Made by a program: the position numbers and the translations under genes. The notes under the pieces were generated by a model. That model was not told the origin of the DNA. It was given only the letters and a program-made list of their open reading frames with translations, and did not search any database. This document shows, piece by piece, positions 33,429-45,006 of a stretch of DNA of 64,000 bases (position 1 is its first letter; every line of letters begins with the position of its first letter). The DNA comes from Variovorax sp. CF079 (GTDB taxonomy: Bacteria; Pseudomonadota; Gammaproteobacteria; Burkholderiales; Burkholderiaceae_C), in the NCBI RefSeq assembly GCF_900101545.1, contig NZ_FMZU01000005.1, positions 248,001-312,000 on the forward strand, in the 5' to 3' direction.

Positions 33429-34255
33429 GCGCCGCCGCAGGCGCCGGGCGAGCGGGTCGGCTGCCCGCCGGCGCCTCCCGTCACCGCCGCGTGTTCCTGC
33501 CGCTGCTGGCCGCGCTGATTGCGCTCGCGTGGCTGGCGCTGTGGGCCTGGGCGCGCAGCCCCTACGGACGCTATCTCGAGCACGGCGACTGGACGGCATC
33601 GGGACCGGCGGCGTTCCTGTGCCGCGTCGTTCCGGCGGGCGACGTGCTCGTGCCCGCGCTGCTCTACGGCCTCGCGTGGATCCTCATGACGGCGGCCATG
33701 ATGCTGCCGACCACGCTGCCGCTCTTCAACGCCTTCGACCGATTGACGGCCGAGCGCCCGGACCATGGGCGCCTGCTGGCGCTGCTCGCCCTGGGCTACA
33801 TGGCGGTGTGGGGCGCCTTCGGCCTGCTGGCGCATGCGCTGCACGGCACCCTGCTGGCGCTGCTTTCCAGCGCGCCCACGCTGGCCTGGCATGGCTGGCT
33901 GATCGGCGCCGCGACCATCGCACTGGCCGGGGCCTTCCAGTTCAGCAAGCTCAAGCACCGCTGCCTGGAGAAATGCCGCACACCCTTGAGCTTCGTCATC
34001 GAGCACTGGCGCGGGCAGGCGCAGGCGCGCCACGCCTTCGCGCTGGGCATGCACCACGGCCTGTTCTGCGTCGGTTGCTGCTGGGCGCTGATGCTGTTGA
34101 TGTTCGCGCTCGGCACCGGCAGCCTGGGCTGGATGCTGTTGCTGGCCGCCGTGATGGCGATCGAAAAGAACTTTCGCTGGGGCCATCGCCTCAGCACGCC
34201 GCTCGGCGTCGCGCTGCTGGCATGGGCCATGGTCCTGGTGGCCGTTCATGCCTGA
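33425..34255 (+). CDS. DUF2182 family integral membrane protein
   Basis: A 276-residue membrane protein with about seven helices. The family pattern includes WILMTAAMMLPTTLPLFNAF (helix with MMLP), the cytoplasmic KLKHRCLEKCRTPLSFV with a CxxxC-like pair, and MHHGLFCVGCCWALMLLMFALG with three more Cys next to two His. The Cys/His cluster suggests metal or thiol chemistry at the membrane. It is translationally coupled to DUF1326 upstream and overlaps the EamA gene downstream by 8 bp. No enzymatic role is known for the family. Confidence 0.88.
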   Translation: MSAAAGAGRAGRLPAGASRHRRVFLPLLAALIALAWLALWAWARSPYGRYLEHGDWTASGPAAFLCRVVPAGDVLVPALLYGLAWILMTAAMMLPTTLPLFNAFDRLTAERPDHGRLLALLALGYMAVWGAFGLLAHALHGTLLALLSSAPTLAWHGWLIGAATIALAGAFQFSKLKHRCLEKCRTPLSFVIEHWRGQAQARHAFALGMHHGLFCVGCCWALMLLMFALGTGSLGWMLLLAAVMAIEKNFRWGHRLSTPLGVALLAWAMVLVAVHA

Positions 34256-35120
34256 AGCGCGCGACGGCCCGCCCGGCCTGCAGACCCTCGCGCTCACCGT
34301 GGCCGCCATGCTGGCCTTCGCGGCCAACTCGCTGCTGTGCCGGCTGGCGCTGCAGCAAGAGGCCATCGACGCAGCCAGCTTCGGCAGCATCCGGCTGGTG
34401 TCGGGCGCGCTCGCGCTCACGCTCATCGTGCGGCTGCGCGCGAAGCCGCCGGCCGCGGGCCGCGCCGACTGGCTGGCTGCGGCCATGCTGTTCGCCTACG
34501 TCGCCTTCTTCTCCTTCGCCTACCTCAGCCTGTCGGCGGGCACGGGGGCGCTGATCCTGTTCGGCGCGGTGCAGCTGACGATGCTGGGCGTCGGGCTGCG
34601 TTCGGGCGAGATGTTCGGGCCGGTCGCCTGGTCCGGCTTCGTGCTGGCGGTCGCGGGCCTGGTCTACCTGGTCTCGCCGGGCGTGACGGCGCCGCCGCCG
34701 CTCGGGGCCGCACTGATGGCCATCGCGGGCATCGCATGGGGCGTGTACTCGCTGCGCGGCCGCGGCGTGGCCGACCCGCTGGCTGCCACCGCGCGCAACT
34801 TCTTGCGCGCGGCGCCGCTCGCGCTGCTGCTGAGCCTGGCGCTGGCGTCCCGAGCCCACGCGAACGCGGCCGGGATCGCGCTGGCCGTGGCCTCCGGCGC
34901 GGTCACCTCCGGCATCGGCTATGTCATCTGGTATGCGGCGCTGCCGGGGCTCTCGGCCATGCGCGCGGCGACGGTGCAGCTGTCGGTGCCGCTGATCGCC
35001 GCCTTCGGCGGCGTGTTGTTCCTGTCGGAAGCGATCACGCCGCGGCTGGCCTTCGCCTCGGTCGCGATCCTCGGAGGCATCGCGCTGGTGCTGATGGCCA
35101 AGACTAAGCGCCGAGCTTGA
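34248..35120 (+). CDS. EamA/DMT-family transporter
   Basis: A 290-residue membrane protein with ten helices in two EamA repeats: LAFAANSLLCRLALQQEAIDAASFGSIRLVSGAL in the first, and IGYVIWYAALPGLSAMRAATVQLSVPLIAAFGGVLFLSEAITPRL in the second. It exports an unidentified metabolite. It overlaps the DUF2182 gene by 8 bp, so the three genes form one unit. Its 3' end overlaps the convergent MaoC gene by 17 bp. Confidence 0.88.
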   Translation: MPEARDGPPGLQTLALTVAAMLAFAANSLLCRLALQQEAIDAASFGSIRLVSGALALTLIVRLRAKPPAAGRADWLAAAMLFAYVAFFSFAYLSLSAGTGALILFGAVQLTMLGVGLRSGEMFGPVAWSGFVLAVAGLVYLVSPGVTAPPPLGAALMAIAGIAWGVYSLRGRGVADPLAATARNFLRAAPLALLLSLALASRAHANAAGIALAVASGAVTSGIGYVIWYAALPGLSAMRAATVQLSVPLIAAFGGVLFLSEAITPRLAFASVAILGGIALVLMAKTKRRA

Positions 35121-35541
35121 ACAGACTGGTCGCCTCGAGGTCGAGCACGAGCAGCTCGCGCTGGTTGAACAGGCGCCAGCGCCAGCGCAGGATGCCCAGC
35201 GTGGGGCGCTTCTCCGAACGGCGCACTTCGATCACGTCGGCCACGAGCCGCAGCGAATCGCCGGGCCGCACGGGGTTCGGCCATTTCACGTGGCCGAGGC
35301 CCGGCGATGCGAAGGATTCGGAACCCGCGAGCGCTGCGTCGGTGACCAGCCGCATCGCGATCGCGCCGGTATGCCAGCCGCTCGCGATCAATCCGCCGAA
35401 GGGACCTTCGGCCGCCGCCTCCGGATCGGTGTGGAACCACTGCGGGTCGTAGGCCTTCGCGAACTGCAGCAGCTCCGCCTCGGTCACGAGATAGGGGCCG
35501 GCCTCGATGACCTGGGCGGCGTGGAACTCGGCGAACTTCAT
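35104..35541 (-). CDS. MaoC-like dehydratase (hotdog fold)
   Basis: A 145-residue single hotdog protein with the hydratase-2 motif: AYDPQWFHTDPEAAAEGPFGGLIASGWHTGAI (catalytic Asp31 and His36 in YDPQWFHTD, about residues 30-60) and VRPGDSLRLVADVIEVRRS. It would hydrate an enoyl-CoA. It follows boxA by 9 bp in the leftward benzoate operon, so a role on ring-cleavage CoA intermediates is plausible, though BoxC already supplies the ring hydrolase. A generic acyl-CoA function is the alternative. Confidence 0.87.
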   Translation of the reverse strand: MKFAEFHAAQVIEAGPYLVTEAELLQFAKAYDPQWFHTDPEAAAEGPFGGLIASGWHTGAIAMRLVTDAALAGSESFASPGLGHVKWPNPVRPGDSLRLVADVIEVRRSEKRPTLGILRWRWRLFNQRELLVLDLEATSLFKLGA

Positions 35542-35550
35542 CGGCCGAGC

Positions 35551-36831
35551 TTAGTAGGTTTCGAGGTGCAGGCGGCCTTCGCGCTTCAGGCTGGCACCGA
35601 CCGTGTCCCAGTCGAGTCCGGCTTCCACCGCTACGTCGCGCAGCGCGAGCACCACGCCCTCTTCCATGCTCTTCAGGCCGCACACGTAGAAGTGGCTCTG
35701 GCTGTCCTTGAGCAGCGCGGCCAGGTCGGCGGCGCGTTCGCGCATCGCGTCCTGCACATAGCGCTTGGGTTGGCCGGGCGTGCGCGAGAACGCGAAGTTG
35801 ATGTCGATGAAGTCCTTGGGCAGGGTCTGCAGCGGTCCGAAGTACGGCAGCTCCTGCTGCGTGCGTGCGCCGAAGAAGAGCATCAGCTTGCCGCCTTCGA
35901 ACTTGCCGCTCTTGCGCAGGCGCCGGCGCCATTCGGTCATCGCGCGCATCGGCGCGCTGCCGGTGCCGGTGCAGATCATCACGATGTGCGACTTCGGATG
36001 GTTCGGCATCAGGAAGGAGGCGCCGAAGGGGCCGACCACCTGCACCTTGTCGCCGACCTTGAGGTCGCACACGTAGTTGCTGGCGACGCCACGCACCGGC
36101 TTGCCCTGGTGGTCCTGCAGCACGCGCTTCACCGTCAGCGACACGTTGTTGTAGCCGGGCCGCTCGCCGTTGCGCGGACTGGCGACGGAGTACTGGCGCG
36201 CGAAGTGCGGCTTGCCGTTGGCATCGGTGCCCGGCGGGATGATGGCGATCGACTGGCCCTCCAGCACCGGGAAGGGCATGCTGCCGAAGTCCAGCACGAT
36301 GTGGTGCGTCTGGTTCTCGTAGCCGGCCTCGGTGCAGTTGAAGTTGCCCACCACGGTGGCGGAGGTCGGGCTCTTCGGCGGGAACAGGTTGGTGTAGGCG
36401 TGCGCAGCCGACCAGGGCGGCGTGGTGGCGCCGTACTGTGCGGAGTTGAAGGGCACTTCGCCCGGCTCGGCCGGCGGCTGCGGCGGTGCGGCCGGCGCAG
36501 GCGCCAGCGTTTCGGCAGGCGATGCGACGCCTTCGGCTTCGAGCTGCTCGGGCGTGAGTTCGGCCGGCAGTTCGTCCCAGGTGAGCTGCTCCTCGATCGA
36601 ATAGGCGCGCGCCACGGGCATGGTGCGCCAGTTGTCGATCGAACCGGTCGGGCACGGCGAGATGCAGGCCATGCAGCCGTTGCAGACATCGGCGCGCACC
36701 ACGTAGTTGCGGTCGTCGTGCGTGATCGCGTTGACCGGGCAGGTGGCTTCGCAGGTGTTGCAGCGGATGCAGATTTCAGGGTCGATCAGGTGCTGCCTGA
36801 TGACGCCGATGTCGATGGTGGCCGTTTCCAT
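35551..36831 (-). CDS. boxA: Benzoyl-CoA epoxidase reductase subunit BoxA
   Basis: A 426-residue flavo-iron-sulfur protein. Two [4Fe-4S] clusters are bound by Cys21/24/27/31 and Cys50/53/56/60 in a ferredoxin-like N-terminus. An Ala/Pro-rich linker (about 95-125) joins it to a ferredoxin-NADP reductase-type domain ([33 protein letters not shown]). BoxA passes NADPH electrons to BoxB for 2,3-epoxidation of benzoyl-CoA. GGAGAG lies 5 bp before the ATG. It is the third box gene of the operon, after a 122-bp gap holding hairpin repeats. Confidence 0.95.
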   Translation of the reverse strand: METATIDIGVIRQHLIDPEICIRCNTCEATCPVNAITHDDRNYVVRADVCNGCMACISPCPTGSIDNWRTMPVARAYSIEEQLTWDELPAELTPEQLEAEGVASPAETLAPAPAAPPQPPAEPGEVPFNSAQYGATTPPWSAAHAYTNLFPPKSPTSATVVGNFNCTEAGYENQTHHIVLDFGSMPFPVLEGQSIAIIPPGTDANGKPHFARQYSVASPRNGERPGYNNVSLTVKRVLQDHQGKPVRGVASNYVCDLKVGDKVQVVGPFGASFLMPNHPKSHIVMICTGTGSAPMRAMTEWRRRLRKSGKFEGGKLMLFFGARTQQELPYFGPLQTLPKDFIDINFAFSRTPGQPKRYVQDAMRERAADLAALLKDSQSHFYVCGLKSMEEGVVLALRDVAVEAGLDWDTVGASLKREGRLHLETY

Positions 36832-36846
36832 TAGTCTCTCCTAAAG

Positions 36847-36942
36847 CCCTCCCCCTCTGGGGGAGGGTTGGGTGGGGGCACGCGGCGCTTGTCGTGGGTA
36901 CGCTGCTTGCCCCTATCCCTGCCTTCCCCCAGAGGGGGAAGG
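36847..36942. repeat. Pair of inverted GC hairpin repeats between boxB and boxA
   Basis: Two perfect 9-bp hairpins, CCCTCCCCC-TCT-GGGGGAGGG at 36847-36867 and CCTTCCCCC-AGA-GGGGGAAGG at 36922-36942. Together with their flanks (GGTTGGGTGGGGGCA after the first and TGCCCCTATCCCTG before the second) they are inverted copies of one unit. This is a REP/BIME-like arrangement inside an operon. Confidence 0.75.
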
Positions 36943-36953
36943 AGTCACGCCGA

Positions 36954-38381
<1,428 letters not shown>

Positions 38382-38413
38382 GGGGGCTCCTGCTTGGATG
38401 GAAATCCGAAAAT

Positions 38414-38473
38414 CCGTTCGGCCTGAGCTTGTCGAAGGCTCGCGGGGGGCTTCGACAAGCTCAGCCCGAACGG
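38414..38473. repeat. REP-like inverted repeat between boxC and boxB
   Basis: Two 24-bp arms (38414-38437 and 38450-38473) match in inverted orientation at 23 of 24 positions around a 12-nt G-rich loop. The arm core, TGAGCTTGTCGAAG, is the core of a REP sequence widespread in proteobacterial genomes. It lies 11 bp after the boxC stop in the leftward operon. Confidence 0.85.
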
Positions 38474-38484
38474 TCGGGGTGGAC

Positions 38485-40155
<1,671 letters not shown>

Positions 40156-40196
40156 GTCGAGGTCTCCTGGGTGCCGTGGGGGTCTAGGAACAATAA

Positions 40197-40233
40197 TGCA
40201 TTTGTCTGGCGACAATGCATGCATCATGCTGCA
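40197..40233. promoter_or_regulatory. Putative BoxR operator upstream of boxC
   Basis: Four TGCA half-sites lie at 40197, 40216, 40220 and 40230 within 37 bp, inside the boxR-boxC gap. BzdR/BoxR regulators of the benzoyl-CoA pathways recognise TGCA repeats. A perfect ATGCATGCAT tract covers the central pair. Confidence 0.62.
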
Positions 40234-40291
40234 TGTTCCAGGGCGCGTCAACCCTGCGAGGGATTTTTTACGTTCTTCTTTTTGGCGCCCT

Positions 40292-41221
40292 TCAGGCGGC
40301 CCGGCTCATTGCCTCGCGCACCGTCGTCCTGAGCGCCCGGAAGCTCTGCGCCAGGCCCTGTCCGCTGGTGTCGACGCTGAGGTCGGCCTTGGAATAGAAG
40401 GCGGCGCGGCCGGCGAGGATGCGGCGCAGGTCGTCCATGGCTTCCTTGCTGGCGGCCATTGGGCGGGTGTCGCCCTGGGCGGCGACGCGGCCCATGTGCT
40501 CCTCGGGCGCGGCCTGCAGCCAGACGGTGGTGCAGTGGGCCAGCAGCTGGTTGAAGGTGGCGGGGTCGGACACGATGCCGCCCGGGGTGGCGATCACCAC
40601 CTCGCTGTAGATCTGCACCGTCTCCTCGAGCGCGCGGCGCTCGTAGCGGCGGTAGGCGTTGGTGCCGTACAGGTCGTGGATCTCGCGCACGCTGCAGCCG
40701 GCCAGCTTTTCGATCTCGCGGCTCAGCTCGATGAAGGGCACCTCGAGATCGTCCGCCAGCATCTGGCCCAGCGTCGACTTGCCCGCGCCGCGCAGGCCCA
40801 CCAGCGCGATGCGGCGGTTGCGCGCCGGGTCGCCGGCGGCGGTGCCGAGCAGCTCGCCGAGCGCGATGCGGGCGCGCCGCAGGTCGGCCTCGTCGCGGCG
40901 CTCCAGCAGCTCGCGGATCAGGAGCCATTCGGGCGAACTGGTCGTGACGTCGCCCACCAGCTCGGCCAGCGAGCATTGCAGCGCGGTCGCCACCTGCTGC
41001 AGGACCAGGATCGACGCATTGCCGATGCCGTATTCGAGATTGGCCAGGTGGCGCTCCGAGACCTCCGCCGCCTGCGCCACGGCCTTGCGCGTGAGCCCGC
41101 GGCGCGCGCGCAGGTTGCGCACGCGCTCGCCCAGCGCCACCAGCAGGGGGTTCTTCGCTTCTTCGGCCGGCAGGGCCGGGTCCGCGGGTGCGGTCAGCAC
41201 CGCGTCGGCTCGTTCATTCAT
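40292..41221 (-). CDS. boxR: BoxR/BzdR-family transcriptional regulator
   Basis: A 309-residue repressor: XRE-type helix-turn-helix about 27-85 (LGERVRNLRARRGLTRKAVA..SERHLANLEYGIGN), a linker, and a shikimate kinase-like effector domain with Walker A GLRGAGKST at 142-150. In this family benzoyl-CoA binds the kinase-like domain and releases DNA. The ATG at 41221 gives the known length; an upstream frame is discarded. It is divergent from the DUF4863-boxD-ligase operon and lies just upstream of boxC, so it is placed to control both sides. Confidence 0.95.
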   Translation of the reverse strand: MNERADAVLTAPADPALPAEEAKNPLLVALGERVRNLRARRGLTRKAVAQAAEVSERHLANLEYGIGNASILVLQQVATALQCSLAELVGDVTTSSPEWLLIRELLERRDEADLRRARIALGELLGTAAGDPARNRRIALVGLRGAGKSTLGQMLADDLEVPFIELSREIEKLAGCSVREIHDLYGTNAYRRYERRALEETVQIYSEVVIATPGGIVSDPATFNQLLAHCTTVWLQAAPEEHMGRVAAQGDTRPMAASKEAMDDLRRILAGRAAFYSKADLSVDTSGQGLAQSFRALRTTVREAMSRAA

Positions 41222-41269
41222 GTCGCTCCTTCGTCTCCCGTTCACCCCTATCCGGGTAAACACCATATA

Positions 41270-41334
41270 TGCACTATATTGCTTGACACCATTTGTGTCG
41301 ATGCTTATGGTTCGTGCACAGGCAAGATACTGCA
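41270..41334 (+). promoter_or_regulatory. Promoter with TGCA operators for rightward benzoate operon
   Basis: A consensus -35 TTGACA at 41283-41288 is spaced 17 bp from a -10 TATGGT at 41306-41311. TGCA sites occur at 41270, 41315 and 41331 with a TGCT at 41280. The one at 41315 falls at the expected transcription start, so a bound BoxR would block this promoter. The ATG of the first gene is at 41366. Confidence 0.65.
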
Positions 41335-41365
41335 CGCGGCCAATTGCCGCAAGTTCCACCCACGC

Positions 41366-41848
41366 ATGAGCACCACCACGATGTCCAAGGAAGCCTTCCA
41401 CCAGATCGTTGCCGACGTGACAGCGCAGCTCGCCGGCAGAGCGCTCGATGACGAACTCGACCGCTGGCTCAACACCGTCCACGGCGCCGGCAGCCCCGCC
41501 TTCGAGCGCCTCAAGCAGGCCTGCATCGACGGCGTGGCGGAAGGCTGGCTGTGCGATCGCGAAGGCGGCGGCATCAAGTACGGCCGGGTCTTCAAGGCCG
41601 AGGACGCGCTGCACCGCTTCTCGGTCGACGTGGTCGACATGAAGGACATCGCCGGCCCGCACCACACGCATCCGTACGGCGAGATCGATTTGATCATGCC
41701 GCTGGAGGGCGATGCCACCTTCGACGGGCGGCCGGCGGGCTGGTGCGTCTATCCGCCGGGAACGGCTCATCACCCCACCGTCGCCCAAGGGCGAGCGCTG
41801 GTCCTCTACCTGCTGCCCGAAGGCCAGATCCAGTTCACCAAGACTTGA
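41366..41848 (+). CDS. DUF4863 family protein (4-hydroxylaminobenzoate lyase-like)
   Basis: A 160-residue protein with a helical N-terminal half and a cupin-like C-terminal half containing the His-rich HHTHPYGEIDLIMPLEGDA and YPPGTAHHPTV. The family includes PnbB, 4-hydroxylaminobenzoate lyase of nitrobenzoate degraders, but members also occur regularly in benzoyl-CoA box clusters. Here it leads the rightward operon, so a role with benzoate or a benzoate analogue is likely. The ATG at 41366 is used; a second Met six codons on is possible. Confidence 0.8.
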   Translation: MSTTTMSKEAFHQIVADVTAQLAGRALDDELDRWLNTVHGAGSPAFERLKQACIDGVAEGWLCDREGGGIKYGRVFKAEDALHRFSVDVVDMKDIAGPHHTHPYGEIDLIMPLEGDATFDGRPAGWCVYPPGTAHHPTVAQGRALVLYLLPEGQIQFTKT

Positions 41849-41856
41849 GACGCTCC

Positions 41857-43416
41857 ATGACCGAACTTCTTTCCAACTACGTCGCCGGCCGCTGGCAGGC
41901 CGGCAGCGGCGCCGGCACGGCGCTTGTCGATCCGGTGCTCGGCACCGAGCTGGCCCGGGTCGATGCGACCGGGCTGGACCTGGCCGCGGCCTTCGGCTTC
42001 GCGCGCGAGACCGGCGGCGCTGCCCTGCGCGCCCTCACTTATAAGGAGCGCGCCGCGCTGCTGGGCGCGGTCGTGAAGGTGCTGCAGGCGAACCGCGACG
42101 CCTATTGCGAGATCGCCACCGCCAACTCGGGCACGGTGAAGAACGACTCGGCCGTCGACATCGACGGTGCGATCTTCACGCTCGGCCAGTACGCCAAGTG
42201 GGGCGATGCGCTGGGCGATGTGCGCGCGCTGCGCGACGGCGATGCGGCCAAGCTCGGCAAGGAGCCGGTATTCCAGTCGCTGCACCTGCAGGTGCCGACG
42301 CGCGGCGTGGCGCTCTTCATCAATGCCTTCAACTTCCCGTCCTGGGGCCTGTGGGAGAAGGCCGCGCCCGCCCTGCTCTCGGGCGTGCCGGTGATCGTGA
42401 AGCCCGCCACCTCCACCGCCTGGCTCACGCAGCGCATGGTGCGCGACGTGGTCGAGGCAGGCGTGCTGCCGGCCGGCGCGCTGTCGGTGATCTGCGGCAG
42501 CTCGAACGGTCTGATGGACCAGCTGCAGGGCTTCGACGTGGTGTCCTTCACCGGCTCGGCCGATACCGGCGCCGTGATCCGCTCGCACCCCGCGGTGGCC
42601 CAGCGCTCGGTGCGCGTCAACATCGAGGCCGACAGCCTGAATTCCGCCCTGCTCTTGCCCGATGCGGCGCCGGGCAGCGACGCCTTCAATTTGCTGGTGC
42701 GCGAGGTGGTGCGCGAGATGACGGTCAAGTCGGGCCAGAAGTGCACCGCGATCCGCCGCATCCTCGTGCCGGCTGCCGTCTACGACGCGGCGGCCGAAGC
42801 GATCGGCGCCAAGTTGGCCGCCATCACGGTTGGCAATCCGCGCAACGAGAGCGTGCGCATGGGCTCGCTGGTGAGCCGTGCGCAATTGAATGCGGTGCGC
42901 GAAGGGCTGGAAGAACTCAAGGCGCAGGCGAGCGTGCTGCATGACGGCAGCAAGGCCCCGCTGGTCGATGCCGACCCCGCCGTCGCCGCCTGCATCGGCC
43001 CGGTGTTGCTGGGCGCGCGCGATGCCGATGCTGCACAGCGCGTGCACGACGTCGAGGTGTTCGGACCGGTCGCCACCCTGCTGCCCTATCGCGACGTCGA
43101 GCATGCGATCGCGCTCGCACACCGCGGCCAGGGCTCGCTCGTGACTTCGCTCTACGGTGCCGACGAGGCGGCGCTCGGCCAAGCAGCGGTGCAGCTCGCC
43201 GCGAGCCACGGCCGCGTGCACGTGATCACGCCGGACGTGGCGCAGGCCCACACGGGCCATGGCAACGTGATGCCCCAGTCGCTGCATGGCGGCCCCGGCC
43301 GCGCGGGCGGCGGCGCCGAACTGGGCGGCCTGCGGGCACTGGACTTCTATCACCGCAAGAGCGCGGTGCAGGCCAGTCCGGCGGTGCTCGCGCAGCTCGG
43401 CCTCTCGGCCGGCTGA
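41857..43416 (+). CDS. boxD: 3,4-dehydroadipyl-CoA semialdehyde dehydrogenase BoxD
   Basis: A 519-residue aldehyde dehydrogenase. MTELLSNYVAGRWQAGSGAG opens it. The NAD site shows FNFPSWGLWEKAAPALLSGVPVIVKPAT and SFTGSADTGAVIRSH; the general base region is NIEADSLNSALL and the catalytic Cys lies in VKSGQKCTAIRR. It oxidises the BoxC product to 3,4-dehydroadipyl-CoA for beta-oxidation. It starts 8 bp after the DUF4863 gene and leads into the CoA ligase gene, completing the pathway. Confidence 0.93.
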   Translation: MTELLSNYVAGRWQAGSGAGTALVDPVLGTELARVDATGLDLAAAFGFARETGGAALRALTYKERAALLGAVVKVLQANRDAYCEIATANSGTVKNDSAVDIDGAIFTLGQYAKWGDALGDVRALRDGDAAKLGKEPVFQSLHLQVPTRGVALFINAFNFPSWGLWEKAAPALLSGVPVIVKPATSTAWLTQRMVRDVVEAGVLPAGALSVICGSSNGLMDQLQGFDVVSFTGSADTGAVIRSHPAVAQRSVRVNIEADSLNSALLLPDAAPGSDAFNLLVREVVREMTVKSGQKCTAIRRILVPAAVYDAAAEAIGAKLAAITVGNPRNESVRMGSLVSRAQLNAVREGLEELKAQASVLHDGSKAPLVDADPAVAACIGPVLLGARDADAAQRVHDVEVFGPVATLLPYRDVEHAIALAHRGQGSLVTSLYGADEAALGQAAVQLAASHGRVHVITPDVAQAHTGHGNVMPQSLHGGPGRAGGGAELGGLRALDFYHRKSAVQASPAVLAQLGLSAG

Positions 43417-43455
43417 AGACCGTCCGAAGAGAAAAATGCGACCCGAGGAGACACG

Positions 43456-45006
43456 ATGAGCCTGCCAGCATCCTTCAATTTCGCCGAACACCTGTTCGCC
43501 CTCAACCGCGGCCGCGCGCAGAAGATCGCCTATGTCGACGACCGCGGCACCCTCGCCTACGGCCAGCTCGAAGACCGCGCGCGGCGGCTCGCCGCGGCGC
43601 TGCGCGCATCAGGCGTGAAGCGCGAAGAGCGCGTGCTGCTGCTGATGCTCGACAGCAGCGACTGGCCGGTGAGCTTTCTCGGCTGCCTCTATGCCGGCAT
43701 CGTGCCGGTGGCAGTCAACACGCTGCTGACGACCGACGACTACGCCTACATGCTCGAACACAGCGGCGCCAAGGCGGCGCTGGTGTCGGGCGCGCTGCTG
43801 CCGGTGCTGCAGGACGCGCGGGTCAAGGGGTCGAACGAGCTCAAGACCTTGATCGTCTCGCAACCCACCGGCGCCCTGCCCGACGGCGCGCAGGATTTCG
43901 AGGCGGTGATCGCCGCGCACCAGCCGCTGGCTGAACCCGCCGCCACCACGCCGCAGGATCACGCCTTCTGGCTCTACTCCTCCGGCTCCACCGGCAAGCC
44001 CAAGGGCACGGTGCACACGCACGGCAACCCGTGGTGGACGGCCGAGCTCTACGGCAAGCCGGTGCTGGGGCTGACCGAGAACGACGTCTGCTTCTCGGCC
44101 GCCAAGCTCTACTTCGCCTACGGCCTGGGCAATGCGCTGACCTTCCCGCTTTCGGTCGGCGCGACGGTGCTGCTGATGGCCGAGCGGCCGACGCCCGACG
44201 CGGTCTTCAAGCGCTGGACCGGCACGCACAAACCCACGGTGTTCTTCGGCGCCCCGACCGGCTTCGCCGGCATGCTCGCCTCGCCCGCGCTGCCACCGCG
44301 CGAGGCGGTGTCGCTGCGCATGTGCTCCTCGGCCGGCGAAGCCTTGCCGGGTGAACTCGCGCAGCGCTTCAAGCAGCACTTCGGCTGCGAGATCATCGAC
44401 GGCATCGGTTCCACCGAGATGCTGCACATCTTCATCTCCAACCGGCCCGGCGACATCCGCTACGGCACCACCGGCCGGCCGGTCGAGGGCTATGCGATCG
44501 AGCTGCGCGGCGAGGACGGCAAGCCCGTGCCCGTGGGCGAAGTCGGCGACCTCTATATCAAGGGGCCGAGCACGGCGGTGATGTACTGGGGCAACCCCGA
44601 GAAGAGCGCCGACACCTTCCGCGAGGGCTGGACCAAGAGTGGCGACAAGTACTCGCGCGACGCCGACGGCTACTACACCTACGCCGGCCGCAGCGACGAC
44701 ATGCTCAAGGTGAGCGGCATCTACGTCTCGCCCTTCGAGGTCGAGGCCACGCTGATGCAGCACCCGGCGGTGCTCGAGGCCGCGGTGATCGGCAAGGAAG
44801 ACGCCGACGGGCTGACCAAGACCAAGGCCTACGTCGTGCTCAAGTCCGGCCAGTCGGTGACGGACGAGGAACTCAAGGCCTTCGTCAAGGAGCGCCTCGC
44901 GCCCTACAAGTACCCGCGCTTCATCGAGTTCGTCGACGAGCTGCCGAAGACGGCCACAGGAAAAATCCAGCGCTTCCGTTTGCGCGAGCGGGAGCGCGAA
45001 GCGTGA
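43456..45006 (+). CDS. bclA: Benzoate-CoA ligase
   Basis: A 516-residue AMP-forming acyl-CoA synthetase. P-loop motif YSSGSTGKPKGTVHTHGN at about 175-192, acceptor motif DGIGSTEMLHIFISN near 313-327, hinge GRSDDMLKVSGIYVSPFE near 412-430 and the C-terminal catalytic Lys in KTATGKIQRFRL. This matches benzoate-CoA ligases of box clusters and makes benzoyl-CoA, both the pathway substrate and the BoxR effector. GAGGAG lies 6 bp before the ATG. Its TGA overlaps the GTG of the next gene. Confidence 0.94.
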   Translation: MSLPASFNFAEHLFALNRGRAQKIAYVDDRGTLAYGQLEDRARRLAAALRASGVKREERVLLLMLDSSDWPVSFLGCLYAGIVPVAVNTLLTTDDYAYMLEHSGAKAALVSGALLPVLQDARVKGSNELKTLIVSQPTGALPDGAQDFEAVIAAHQPLAEPAATTPQDHAFWLYSSGSTGKPKGTVHTHGNPWWTAELYGKPVLGLTENDVCFSAAKLYFAYGLGNALTFPLSVGATVLLMAERPTPDAVFKRWTGTHKPTVFFGAPTGFAGMLASPALPPREAVSLRMCSSAGEALPGELAQRFKQHFGCEIIDGIGSTEMLHIFISNRPGDIRYGTTGRPVEGYAIELRGEDGKPVPVGEVGDLYIKGPSTAVMYWGNPEKSADTFREGWTKSGDKYSRDADGYYTYAGRSDDMLKVSGIYVSPFEVEATLMQHPAVLEAAVIGKEDADGLTKTKAYVVLKSGQSVTDEELKAFVKERLAPYKYPRFIEFVDELPKTATGKIQRFRLREREREA

